From positions 1 through 29,178 of IMG/VR virus record IMGVR_UViG_3300043119_000365: a stretch of 29,178 bases of DNA, one strand, 5' to 3'. Below the pieces are notes generated by a model. It made no database searches. It had not been told where the DNA came from and saw only the letters and a list, made by a program, of their open reading frames with translations. Positions 16,108-22,062 of the stretch are shown here, piece by piece. Every line of letters begins with the position of its first letter. The stretch's first letter is position 1. The position numbers and the translations under genes were made by a program. This stretch comes from a virus.

Positions 16108-16227
16108 CTATCGGTTTACTAAATAATAAATTAAATTTAAAAATAGACCTAAGCCAGTCAATAAAACTACCATTAACCATATAATAAAATTAAATATATA
16201 TAATTCATTTACTTGCTTTTTTGTCAT
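16108..16227 (-). CDS. very small single-pass membrane protein (39 aa)
   Basis: The frame begins MTKKQVNELYIFNFIIWLMV and continues hydrophobic (VLLTGLGLFLNLIYYLV) before NR and the stop. It starts two bases after the dCTP deaminase stop, and the next gene starts two bases after its own stop. Both junctions carry the same bases ATAGCCATGAC. Close packing and a clean membrane helix support a real gene. Function unknown. Confidence 0.5.
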   Translation of the reverse strand: MTKKQVNELYIFNFIIWLMVVLLTGLGLFLNLIYYLVNR

Positions 16228-16229
16228 GG

Positions 16230-16763
16230 CTATTTGTTTAAATAGTTCTTTGAGGCAACTGGATTTTTTCCCTGGTCTTTATACTTTGCATCCGCTTTAT
16301 TTGCATAGTCTGTGTAAGGCATTTCCGAAATGTCATGATAACAGATTTGCGCTATCTTCATGCCTGGATATATTTTGACTGGCTGGATGCAAGCAAGTTC
16401 TAAAGTCCAATGTCCTTTAAAATTCACATCTCCAAAACCTGCGGTTATATGAACGAATAAGCCTAACCTGCCTAAACTTGATTTGCCTTGAATGATTGGA
16501 ACGTGCCGAAGTGTCTCCGTATATTCTACGGTTGAGGCAAGATATAAAATACCCGGTTGCAAAATCATACCTTCTTCGGGAATAATAATTTCTGCCGTTT
16601 GAGGCTTCTTCCTGACGTCAAGAACATGGTCGGTGTACATTAATAAAGTTTTGGATAGCGTTAAATCTACGCTATTAGTACCAATGTTTGCCTCGATTAA
16701 TGGCTCAATGACAATGTTGCCAGCTGCTATTTCGTCAATAATGGTCTTGTCTGTTAAAATCAT
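16230..16763 (-). CDS. dcd: dCTP deaminase
   Basis: This 177-residue protein is of the dUTPase/dCTP deaminase fold. It deaminates dCTP to dUTP, feeding dTTP synthesis and changing the pool for phage DNA. The core block GKSSLGRLGLFVHITAGFGD is followed by FKGHWTLEL with the likely catalytic E122, and KIYPGMKIAQICYHDI near the end matches the family. Length is near that of known Dcd proteins (about 190 residues). No separate dUTPase is seen in the window. It overlaps the upstream gene by four bases (ATGA). Confidence 0.85.
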   Translation of the reverse strand: MILTDKTIIDEIAAGNIVIEPLIEANIGTNSVDLTLSKTLLMYTDHVLDVRKKPQTAEIIIPEEGMILQPGILYLASTVEYTETLRHVPIIQGKSSLGRLGLFVHITAGFGDVNFKGHWTLELACIQPVKIYPGMKIAQICYHDISEMPYTDYANKADAKYKDQGKNPVASKNYLNK

Positions 16764-16999
16764 TTTTCTTCTTTTTTATAAGTTTCGTTGTAATATTGTT
16801 CTGCCGATATAGTTATAAAATTTCCAAAATCTGAAAGGTAATCTCTTTCATCTCCATGAGCTTCCATTATCTGCTCATTTTCCATTTCTTTGGCGATTCT
16901 AAACTGCTCTTTGTATTTATTTCTAAGGACTTCTGAATCAAAAGAAACAATTCCAAGTAATTTTAATTCTAAAATTTCAACAGCGGTTAGTTTGCTCAT
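16760..16999 (-). CDS. small conserved phage protein, unknown
   Basis: This 79-residue protein starts MSKLTAVEILELKLLG and contains a helix KYKEQFRIAKEMENEQIMEA followed by a final AEQYYNETYKKEEK. A helical end of this type recurs in small early proteins of Bacteroidota phages, in my reading. Function unknown. It overlaps both neighbours by four bases and sits between two nucleotide-pool enzymes. Confidence 0.6.
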   Translation of the reverse strand: MSKLTAVEILELKLLGIVSFDSEVLRNKYKEQFRIAKEMENEQIMEAHGDERDYLSDFGNFITISAEQYYNETYKKEEK

Positions 17000-17397
17000 T
17001 TCTTTAAATCATTTAGTTCTGGGTGAGTAAAATAAAACTCCGTCAACATTGCAGCGTTTGCCATTAGGTGTGCGGAATGCAAAAGTCCACTTTCTTCGTC
17101 AATCATTTCACCAAGTCGCATGGCTTCAAGGTGACGCATGGCGGAGGCGATCACTTCTGAAAATAAAAAACCTTTTTCCCAATTTCTGGCAGGATATTTT
17201 TTTAATCCTTCAGTCCAAACCTTCGCGTATTCCCTTTGCGCAATGGCTGGGCAAAGGTCGTATCTTAGCTTATTTTCATTTATCCTAAATGCTTTGTTTT
17301 CGTCATAGTCAGGATTCCTACCCGAAGCTTTCATTAGTTCATCAACGCTTAGTTCTGAATTTTTAAAATATTTGTCATAAATGTTTTCTATTGCCAT
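16996..17397 (-). CDS. dATP/dGTP diphosphohydrolase-like protein (MazG-like fold)
   Basis: With the start at 17397 (MAIENIYDKY) this is 133 residues. The pattern NKLRYDLCPAIAQREYAKVW, then KYPARNWEKG, RHLEAMRLGEMIDEESGLLH and AHLMANAAML matches the family annotated as dATP/dGTP diphosphohydrolase, N-terminal (formerly DUF5664). It would hydrolyse purine deoxynucleoside triphosphates, the E..D and H..N positions being the metal-binding helices. The start codon lies in a 39-bp leader repeat shared with the gene before it; an ATG three codons upstream (17406) is also in the repeat. Substrate is inferred from the family. Confidence 0.75.
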   Translation of the reverse strand: MAIENIYDKYFKNSELSVDELMKASGRNPDYDENKAFRINENKLRYDLCPAIAQREYAKVWTEGLKKYPARNWEKGFLFSEVIASAMRHLEAMRLGEMIDEESGLLHSAHLMANAAMLTEFYFTHPELNDLKK

Positions 17398-17433
17398 AAT
17401 TATCATTTTGTTGAGGTCAACGATATGGTTTAA
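17395..17433 (-). repeat. leader repeat copy A with palindrome and start codon
   Basis: These 39 bases are identical to 17604-17642 except one. They contain an ATGATAATTATG double start, AAACCATATC upstream, and GTTGACCTCAAC (17410-17421), which is one base off a perfect 12-bp palindrome. The copy covers the leader of the diphosphohydrolase gene. Confidence 0.85.
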
Positions 17434-17606
17434 CGAAAAAATCCAATTAACCAAATTGGACAATAAAATATCCAAGCCACAAATCTTTCAGTAAGACTTA
17501 CTGCTAAGTTTTCTTTGCCTATTTCTTTACAGTCGTTTCTCCAAATTAAATAAAATGGTATAAATAAAACAAGTTGTAATAATATACAAATTAATAATGT
17601 TTTCAT
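17430..17606 (-). CDS. small two-helix membrane protein, conserved in phages
   Basis: This is 58 residues from the ATG at 17606 (MKTLLICILLQLVLFIPFYL); a start at 17615 would add MII. There are two hydrophobic segments, at about 3-22 and 44-57, around a hydrophilic hairpin DCKEIGKENLAVSLTERF. The pattern IWR.DCK.IGKENLAV is one I recognise from small membrane proteins of Bacteroidota phages; its role is unknown. Its leader is copy B of the 39-bp repeat, and its stop falls inside copy A. Confidence 0.6.
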   Translation of the reverse strand: MKTLLICILLQLVLFIPFYLIWRNDCKEIGKENLAVSLTERFVAWIFYCPIWLIGFFR

Positions 17607-17642
17607 AATTATCATTTTGTTGACGTCAACGATATGGTTTAA
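17604..17642 (-). repeat. leader repeat copy B with perfect palindrome
   Basis: This is the second copy of the 39-bp leader. Here the centre is the perfect 12-bp palindrome GTTGACGTCAAC (17619-17630), an operator-like or hairpin-forming site just upstream of the start codon. Confidence 0.85.
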
Positions 17643-18000
17643 AATTGCCGTCTTTCCGTGCTGTCACCCGTTTATTTTTCGCTTTGAGGACTTTATGGGT
17701 TAAGCCCTATTTAACCCTAAGCGTTTAGGGCTGCCTGCATACGGCATAAACCTGTGGCAACTTTTCTTTAACGTTTATGCCATGCTAAGTGCAAGGGCAG
17801 GATTTGATACCTGCACAGCGCGACCTTCTAATTTAGAGTACTAATGTCGTGCGCTTACGTTCTAAATTATAGCGTCTAACTTCCGCCACCTTGCTATTTA
17901 TCTGTCTAATTCCAGATTGCCAATTCATCCTCTGACGCTTTTAGGTTGAAAGAAATGTTTAATTAGGGGAAAATAACATTTACCTAAACCCGAGGTCTGC
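17643..18000 (-). ncRNA. gene-free, strongly structured segment, possible noncoding RNA
   Basis: About 360 bases without a convincing gene, visibly richer in G and C than the genes around it. At least six good hairpins can be drawn: 17697-17703 with 17711-17717; 17715-17720 with 17725-17730; 17737-17751 with 17773-17785 (13 pairs, 2-nt bulge); 17829-17837 with 17861-17869 (9 pairs); 17900-17904 with 17913-17917; and 17940-17959 with 17975-17988 (14 pairs with a one-sided bulge). A tRNA-Leu-like core lies at 17791-17894. Strand is assumed minus from that core and from the neighbours. I cannot match it to a named RNA family. Confidence 0.55.
17791..17894 (-). ncRNA. tRNA-Leu-like element, probably degenerate or a tRNA mimic
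   Basis: Read on the minus strand the ends pair as GCAAGG / CCTTGC. TGGCGGAAGTTAGACGC follows and closely resembles the D-arm of tRNA-Leu, and GCAGG ... CCTGC near the 3' end forms a T-arm, with A after CCTTGC as discriminator. Departures from a working tRNA are: a six-pair acceptor stem, a D-loop lacking GG, an 8-nt T-loop, no good 5+7+5 anticodon arm, and about 40 extra bases that form their own stem (TAATTTAGA / TCTAAATTA). I therefore do not call it a tRNA gene. Confidence 0.4.
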
Positions 18001-18007
18001 AAATATC

Positions 18008-18418
18008 TTATGTAGTCATGTGACCGACCAATATTCTTTCCTGCCTAAAGCTACTAAGCAAAGTTCTATAATTATCCGAAGTTACTAATAATAACTTTTG
18101 AACGGCTCTACATTGCTCAAATATTGCCGTAGCTTTTGGGTATTTCCCTTTAACATAAAAATCGGTTAATGTGGAGGAGTGCTTAACTCTTTTATACTCC
18201 TCCTCTGGCATATCTCTAATACAACTCATCATAAGATAAGAATAAATACTTTCGTTCATGCCAGATATAACCGTATAGCGAGAGTAATAACCCGATAATT
18301 GACGAAGGTACTCGTCACATTCGTCTAGCATTTCAGCCGACGGGGCTGTACTTATCCAGGCGTTAACCTCTTCACAAAAAGCCTTAATTTCTAACATCTT
18401 GCTATTATACTCTTTCAT
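18008..18418 (-). CDS. hypothetical helical protein
   Basis: This 136-residue soluble, mostly helical protein starts MKEYNSKMLEIKAFCEEV. A central PEEEYKRVKHSSTLTDFYVK is followed by a long helix FEQCRAVQKLLLVTSDNYRT. No family was recognised. It is the last gene before the structured gene-free segment, so that segment would be part of its 3' transcript if transcription continues. Confidence 0.5.
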   Translation of the reverse strand: MKEYNSKMLEIKAFCEEVNAWISTAPSAEMLDECDEYLRQLSGYYSRYTVISGMNESIYSYLMMSCIRDMPEEEYKRVKHSSTLTDFYVKGKYPKATAIFEQCRAVQKLLLVTSDNYRTLLSSFRQERILVGHMTT

Positions 18419-18427
18419 GATAGTTTT

Positions 18428-18655
18428 TTAAAATGGGAATCTTTCGTCGCTTATCATTCCATCGGTGTATTTTACTCCCTTTTCGTAGCCTTTTTCAAAA
18501 GCTTCATCTCTATCTGATTTAACTTGTTCATAGAGTTTTTCTACTTCAATCAAATCTTGTTCAAGTTCTTCTATTTTTTTTCTTAACAATATGAAAACTT
18601 CATTCATATCATTTAATATATCATCCAATACTCTTTCTAATGATTTGTCGTTCAT
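18428..18655 (-). CDS. small coiled-coil protein
   Basis: This 75-residue protein has a long heptad helix (VFILLRKKIEELEQDLIEVE) followed by DEAFEKGYEKGVKYT. The order coiled coil, then AF..G...G..Y, is shared with the next upstream small gene (18680-18889), suggesting a diverged pair. Function unknown. Confidence 0.5.
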   Translation of the reverse strand: MNDKSLERVLDDILNDMNEVFILLRKKIEELEQDLIEVEKLYEQVKSDRDEAFEKGYEKGVKYTDGMISDERFPF

Positions 18656-18679
18656 CTTAATTTATTTTATCCTTTTGTT

Positions 18680-18889
18680 TTAAAATGAATTTGGTTTATT
18701 TCTTTTTAATTCACATCCGTATTTCTTTCCCATTGAAAAAGCTGAATTTAATTCATTTTCATGTTTTTCTTTTGCTTTTTTTATAATATTATTAGTTTCT
18801 TTTAATTTATTCATGGGTATAAAAATCATATTTGATAAATTTTTTAATAAAAAATCTAAAGATGTTAAATTCTCTTCTGGTATTTCCAT
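18680..18889 (-). CDS. small coiled-coil protein
   Basis: This 69-residue protein starts MEIPEENLTSLDFLLKNL and has a Lys-rich helix followed by NSAFSMGKKYGCELKR, similar in layout to the downstream gene at 18428-18655. It lies 11 bases after the exonuclease gene. Function unknown. Confidence 0.5.
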   Translation of the reverse strand: MEIPEENLTSLDFLLKNLSNMIFIPMNKLKETNNIIKKAKEKHENELNSAFSMGKKYGCELKRNKPNSF

Positions 18890-18900
18890 AATAATTTATT

Positions 18901-19704
18901 TTAAAAATCAAAAAATCCTTCACTATCTCCCCAAAACTCGGGGCCCATATCCATGCCCTCCATATTTACCCGATGTGCCGCTGCGATTAATCTATGCCAT
19001 TGCCATCGAGCTTTTTCCCTAGCGTCACGGGAAATCTTAAAAGGAGTAACATATCCTTCATTATCAACCGCAATAATAAAGTAATCAACTGGTATATTTT
19101 CAATATCGTATTTATGGCAGTAAATGGCAGCCTGTAAATCGTATTGATTATGCCTAATTTGGCTTCTTACAAGTTGTTCACCAGAACGCGCACCCATTCG
19201 TTTTAAATCCCAAATAACGTGCTTACCATTTCTGTCTAATCCTTCAGCATCTTTAATTCCTTTGTGTTTAAATCCTTTATAAAAAAAATCGGTGGTTACT
19301 TGAAATTTAAAGTTATCCGCATGAAGTAAACCCTGAAACACAACCGTACTATTATTTCGTACACATTCAGCTATTAACTCGCTATCGTCGTATTGGTCTT
19401 GCGTAATAACGATTTTATTACCTATTTGAGCCTGAATAGATTCCCATTTTTTAATTTGCTCTAAAGTTTCGGGAGCTGGCTTTTTAGCGTTTATTTGTGA
19501 GCTCGTTGGCTTCTTTACACCTTCAGGCATAATAAAAAATCTATCCTTAAATGTGTCTTTTTCAAACAAAAGGCAATCTAATAAAGTACCTTCATCCATT
19601 GCTTTAGTGGATGTTCTTGTCTGCTCAATATATCTTTTAAGGCATAAAGGCGAATGAGATAAAGCCTTTAATCTCGAAAAACTAAGATGGGTTATTTCAT
19701 TCAT
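18901..19704 (-). CDS. PD-(D/E)XK exonuclease, phage recombination type
   Basis: I use the ATG at 19704 (MNEITHLSFSRLKALSHSP), which overlaps the annealing-protein stop as ATGAATGA; 267 residues. It has the layout of the putative exodeoxyribonuclease 8 / PDDEXK family: N-terminal SFSRLKALSHSP..LKRYIE, GTLLDCLLFE, the active-site pair D152 and D166-L-K168 (IKDAEG...WDLK), and NQYDLQAAIYCH as the Q...Y motif. Such enzymes resect DNA ends so that the partner annealing protein can load. Direct coupling to a RecT/Bet gene supports a two-component recombination system. Confidence 0.82.
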   Translation of the reverse strand: MNEITHLSFSRLKALSHSPLCLKRYIEQTRTSTKAMDEGTLLDCLLFEKDTFKDRFFIMPEGVKKPTSSQINAKKPAPETLEQIKKWESIQAQIGNKIVITQDQYDDSELIAECVRNNSTVVFQGLLHADNFKFQVTTDFFYKGFKHKGIKDAEGLDRNGKHVIWDLKRMGARSGEQLVRSQIRHNQYDLQAAIYCHKYDIENIPVDYFIIAVDNEGYVTPFKISRDAREKARWQWHRLIAAAHRVNMEGMDMGPEFWGDSEGFFDF

Positions 19705-20470
19705 TTGTTTTGTTTTGAATAGCATTAGCCATTTCGGTAAATAAAGCAGCGTGTTCTTTATATGCTAAATTTGATTTGTATAAAATAGTTAATTCTTCTA
19801 AAGTAGCACAATTGATTATCTTATTTTTCAATTCATCAATATCTAATCCTACTGCTGGTTTAACTTCCGCAGCCTGTATAGTAGCATCTTCAAAAGCGGC
19901 TTTTTCTTCTTCAATATGTAGTCCTGAAAGTTCATCACTAAAAGCAATCTTTAAAGCCTTCGCCCTGGCACATTTGGCGATCATGTTAAATGGCATTGTT
20001 GCAGCTTTAGAATAGCTATCTTTTCCCGATGAAACGGCTGGATAATATTCCGAAAACAAAACCGTGGCGGTAAATGGGCAGCGAATCCCTCCAACAATAG
20101 CCCACACTGTTACCGTGCAGGAAATAGGCATTTCTTTTGCAGCTTTTAGTTGGCTAGATGTTTGGTAAGTGCCGTCGGACATTCTGTTATATTGCTCTTC
20201 GTCTATTCCTGCAAACCTTCCAGTACGCGCCGCCTTTTGCTGTAGTCCATCTATTCCGACAATAGTATGGTATTTCATACCGTCGCGGCTGTTATATGCG
20301 ACTAGGTAAATCTCTTTTTTAAAAGGCGATAAACCATGTTGTCGGCAACTTTCAGCAAATACCTCAACCTGTGCGGCTGGTGTTCCAGCAGGAATAACGC
20401 CTGCCTGTGCTAATGTTTCAATTTGTGCGGGCGTTATCCCAATTTTCGCTACTTCCATATTATTCTGCAT
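19697..20470 (-). CDS. RecT/Bet-family single-strand annealing protein
   Basis: This 257-residue protein has the RecT/Bet pattern: CRQHGLSPFKKEIYLVAYN, then TIVGIDGLQQKAARTGRFAG, PISCTVTVWAIVGG, a TMPFNMIAKCARAKALKIAF block and an ELSGLHIEEE end. It promotes annealing of single strands for phage recombination and replication. An alternative start at 20458 (MEVAKIGITP) follows the upstream stop by one base and may be the real one. The C-terminal ~60 residues after VKPAVG are a variable tail that could carry partner contacts such as SSB binding. It is coupled to the exonuclease gene downstream. Confidence 0.87.
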   Translation of the reverse strand: MQNNMEVAKIGITPAQIETLAQAGVIPAGTPAAQVEVFAESCRQHGLSPFKKEIYLVAYNSRDGMKYHTIVGIDGLQQKAARTGRFAGIDEEQYNRMSDGTYQTSSQLKAAKEMPISCTVTVWAIVGGIRCPFTATVLFSEYYPAVSSGKDSYSKAATMPFNMIAKCARAKALKIAFSDELSGLHIEEEKAAFEDATIQAAEVKPAVGLDIDELKNKIINCATLEELTILYKSNLAYKEHAALFTEMANAIQNKTNE

Positions 20471-20690
20471 CTAATTGTTCCATCATTTTTTTAAAAGTCA
20501 ATCTTTCGCTTACGTAATCAAAATCTATTGATTCAACCATTAGGCTGTTAAAAAGCGATTTATATTGAGGCAAAATATTTTCAAAGTTAAAAATATCGTC
20601 GATTGCCTTTTCTACACCTTCAACCGAAGTGTCTTTTATGTGATAAACGTCTAAAAGATAGTTTAGCACCATTAGATTAGTATCGTTCAT
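20460..20690 (-). CDS. small hypothetical protein
   Basis: This is a 76-residue acidic helical protein (MNDTNLMVLNYLLDVYHIKD, ending FKKMMEQLDAE). It overlaps both neighbours by a few bases. No family was recognised; its place directly before the annealing protein may mean an accessory role in recombination. Confidence 0.5.
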   Translation of the reverse strand: MNDTNLMVLNYLLDVYHIKDTSVEGVEKAIDDIFNFENILPQYKSLFNSLMVESIDFDYVSERLTFKKMMEQLDAE

Positions 20691-20944
20691 AATATTGATT
20701 TAAGTTTAAGTTCTTCGATAAACTTGTTATTGTCTTTAATAGCTTGTTCCAAAATGTCTTTATAATATCTGTGATTAAAATTACTATCATCAACATCATT
20801 GACTACTGGTATTTGGTTTATAATATTTAGCATATATTCCAATCTATGTGCGCCTTCTTTACTAATGGTATTTGTCACCATTGCATAAATGGATATTTGG
20901 TAAAATGCCTCTAAAATAGCTTTTTGTCTTTCTTCTGGTGTCAT
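20687..20944 (-). CDS. small hypothetical protein, first gene of a leftward operon
   Basis: I choose the ATG at 20944 (MTPEERQKAILEAFYQIS), giving 85 residues. A longer frame reaches into the terminator of the previous unit and starts with an implausible hydrophobic stretch. The protein is helical and acidic. Its leader TCATGATTTTGGTTTTT (plus-strand reading) is identical over 17 bases to that of the gene at 14267, and a TAnnTTTG element lies about 21 bases upstream. Confidence 0.55.
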   Translation of the reverse strand: MTPEERQKAILEAFYQISIYAMVTNTISKEGAHRLEYMLNIINQIPVVNDVDDSNFNHRYYKDILEQAIKDNNKFIEELKLKSIL

Positions 20945-20964
20945 GATTTTGGTTTTTATTAAAT

Positions 20965-20972
20965 CAAAGATA
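20965..20972 (-). promoter_or_regulatory. -7 promoter element TATCTTTG
   Basis: TATCTTTG matches the Bacteroidota -7 consensus TAnnTTTG exactly. It lies between the terminator at 21007-21045 and the first gene of the next unit at 20944. No clear -33 TTG was found at the usual distance. Confidence 0.5.
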
Positions 20973-21006
20973 CAAATAAATAATATTACTTGTATGTATT
21001 TTGTAT

Positions 21007-21045
21007 AAAAAAAATAAAAAAAGTGAGGCACCAATTATGCCTCAC
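21007..21045 (-). terminator. intrinsic terminator
   Basis: A perfect eight-pair stem GTGAGGCA / TGCCTCAC with a 7-nt loop is followed on the minus strand by a run of T interrupted by a single A. It ends the unit that finishes with the gene at 21080. Confidence 0.9.
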
Positions 21046-21079
21046 CAGAAAACCAAATGATATGACAAAAAACTAACGA

Positions 21080-21817
21080 TTAATCTCTTAATAATACCTT
21101 ACGCCAAACGGCTAATTTATACGCCAGTGCCCGGGCCCTAGGCATATTACCATCTTCTATTTTGCGTAAATGATTCTTTCTATCTATCAAATTATCAGAT
21201 GTAGGTTTTTCATTCAATGCCATTTCCTGCGCTTCGGCCCACAATGCCTCTTTTTCTCCTTCGCTCCATTCATTGATATATCCCCTTTTCACGCATTCAT
21301 CATACCAAAAGATAGGTATTTCATCTAAAGTTTTATTAAAGTTCTTTAGCTTATTATCAAAATCTTTGTCGTAATCTTCCGCTACTTTACCCAGGCGTTT
21401 AATCCTGTCCTCTTCTTCTTTCTTTGCCATTATATCGCTATCAATGGCGTAGTATATTTTTTGCCTCCATGTAATGTATGAGGATAATATTTTCCCTATC
21501 GCATGAAGATCCACTTTGCCATATAATTTGTGGTCATTTAAATCAAGTTCTTGTTTTGCAAATTTCTCAAAAGCCAGTTTTATCTCATCGACTGAAATCA
21601 ATTTGTAAGAAGCTACAAAATCTATAAGCTCCATCAACTGGTCGGGCTTTACTTCAATCCCATATACTGGCAACAACTGATTTAAAACGTGGGTAATTTT
21701 TGGTATAGCTTCTTTAGTACCTGTCTTAAATATCCTTAATTCTCGGTTCTGTATAACAACCTGCACATCTTGTATTTTCTCTTCAACTCGATTAGCAATC
21801 ATTGGTAAGTTGTTCAT
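21080..21817 (-). CDS. replication-region protein, unknown (possible loader)
   Basis: This 245-residue protein has an N-terminal half with a helical core (THVLNQLLPVYGIEVKPDQ, then VDEIKLAFEKFAKQELDL, GKVDLHAIGKILSSYITWRQ). This type occurs downstream of replication initiators in Bacteroidota phages, where it might help load a helicase; that role is inference. The C-terminal half is charged and helical (IKRLGKVAEDYDKDFDNKLK). There is no Walker motif, so it is not an ATP-dependent loader of the DnaC kind. Last gene of its transcription unit; its leader includes a 24-bp repeat. Confidence 0.5.
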   Translation of the reverse strand: MNNLPMIANRVEEKIQDVQVVIQNRELRIFKTGTKEAIPKITHVLNQLLPVYGIEVKPDQLMELIDFVASYKLISVDEIKLAFEKFAKQELDLNDHKLYGKVDLHAIGKILSSYITWRQKIYYAIDSDIMAKKEEEDRIKRLGKVAEDYDKDFDNKLKNFNKTLDEIPIFWYDECVKRGYINEWSEGEKEALWAEAQEMALNEKPTSDNLIDRKNHLRKIEDGNMPRARALAYKLAVWRKVLLRD

Positions 21818-21832
21818 AATGGTTTGGTTTTT
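21809..21832 (-). repeat. 24-bp leader repeat, copy 1
   Basis: Twenty-four bases, identical to 22039-22062, cover the start codon and leader (AACCAAACCATTATGAACAAC on the minus strand is split here as AACCAAACC + ATTATGAACAAC). Confidence 0.8.
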
Positions 21833-21840
21833 ATTGTGTT

Positions 21841-22047
21841 TTAAAATAAACTTAATTGTTTTGGCTCAATTATTTCTAATTCGGTAATTTGCCTCATATA
21901 TTCACCATGCTCCCACTTAAAAGATAACCAACAAATACTCCAGTCGCTATTATTGAAAACAATGTGGTTAATAATACCTTTTCTGTTCATCGTTAAGTCT
22001 AAAACCTTTTTGCCAATCAATGACTTATAATATATTTCGTTGTTCAT
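21841..22047 (-). CDS. small beta-rich protein ending in clamp-binding motif QLSLF
   Basis: This 68-residue protein has an SH3-like look: YYKSLIGKKVLDLTMNRKGI, then WSICWLSFKWEHGEYMRQI and ELEIIEP. It ends exactly in QLSLF, the canonical sliding-clamp binding peptide, placed on a free C-terminus after a Pro-Lys. A small clamp-binding protein could block, recruit or redirect the host clamp, as small phage inhibitors do in other systems. The end motif is seen; the activity is inference. It lies between replication genes. Confidence 0.6.
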   Translation of the reverse strand: MNNEIYYKSLIGKKVLDLTMNRKGIINHIVFNNSDWSICWLSFKWEHGEYMRQITELEIIEPKQLSLF

Positions 22048-22062
22048 AATGGTTTGGTTTTT
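22039..22062 (-). repeat. 24-bp leader repeat, copy 2
   Basis: The second copy of the 24-bp leader shared with 21809-21832, including the start codon of the QLSLF protein. Confidence 0.8.

Noticed and set aside
16996-17397. Evidence for 2-aminoadenine (Z) DNA
   Set aside because: Only the diphosphohydrolase-like gene is present; PurZ, DatZ or an altered polymerase are not seen, so no claim is made.
17791-17894. Functional tRNA gene for leucine
   Set aside because: D-loop lacks GG, T-loop has 8 bases, no proper anticodon arm and a six-pair acceptor; listed only as tRNA-like.
17829-17925. 31-codon minus-strand frame starting MNWQSGIRQINSKVAEV
   Set aside because: It is short, isolated from operon coupling, and falls across stems of the structured segment; more likely a chance frame.
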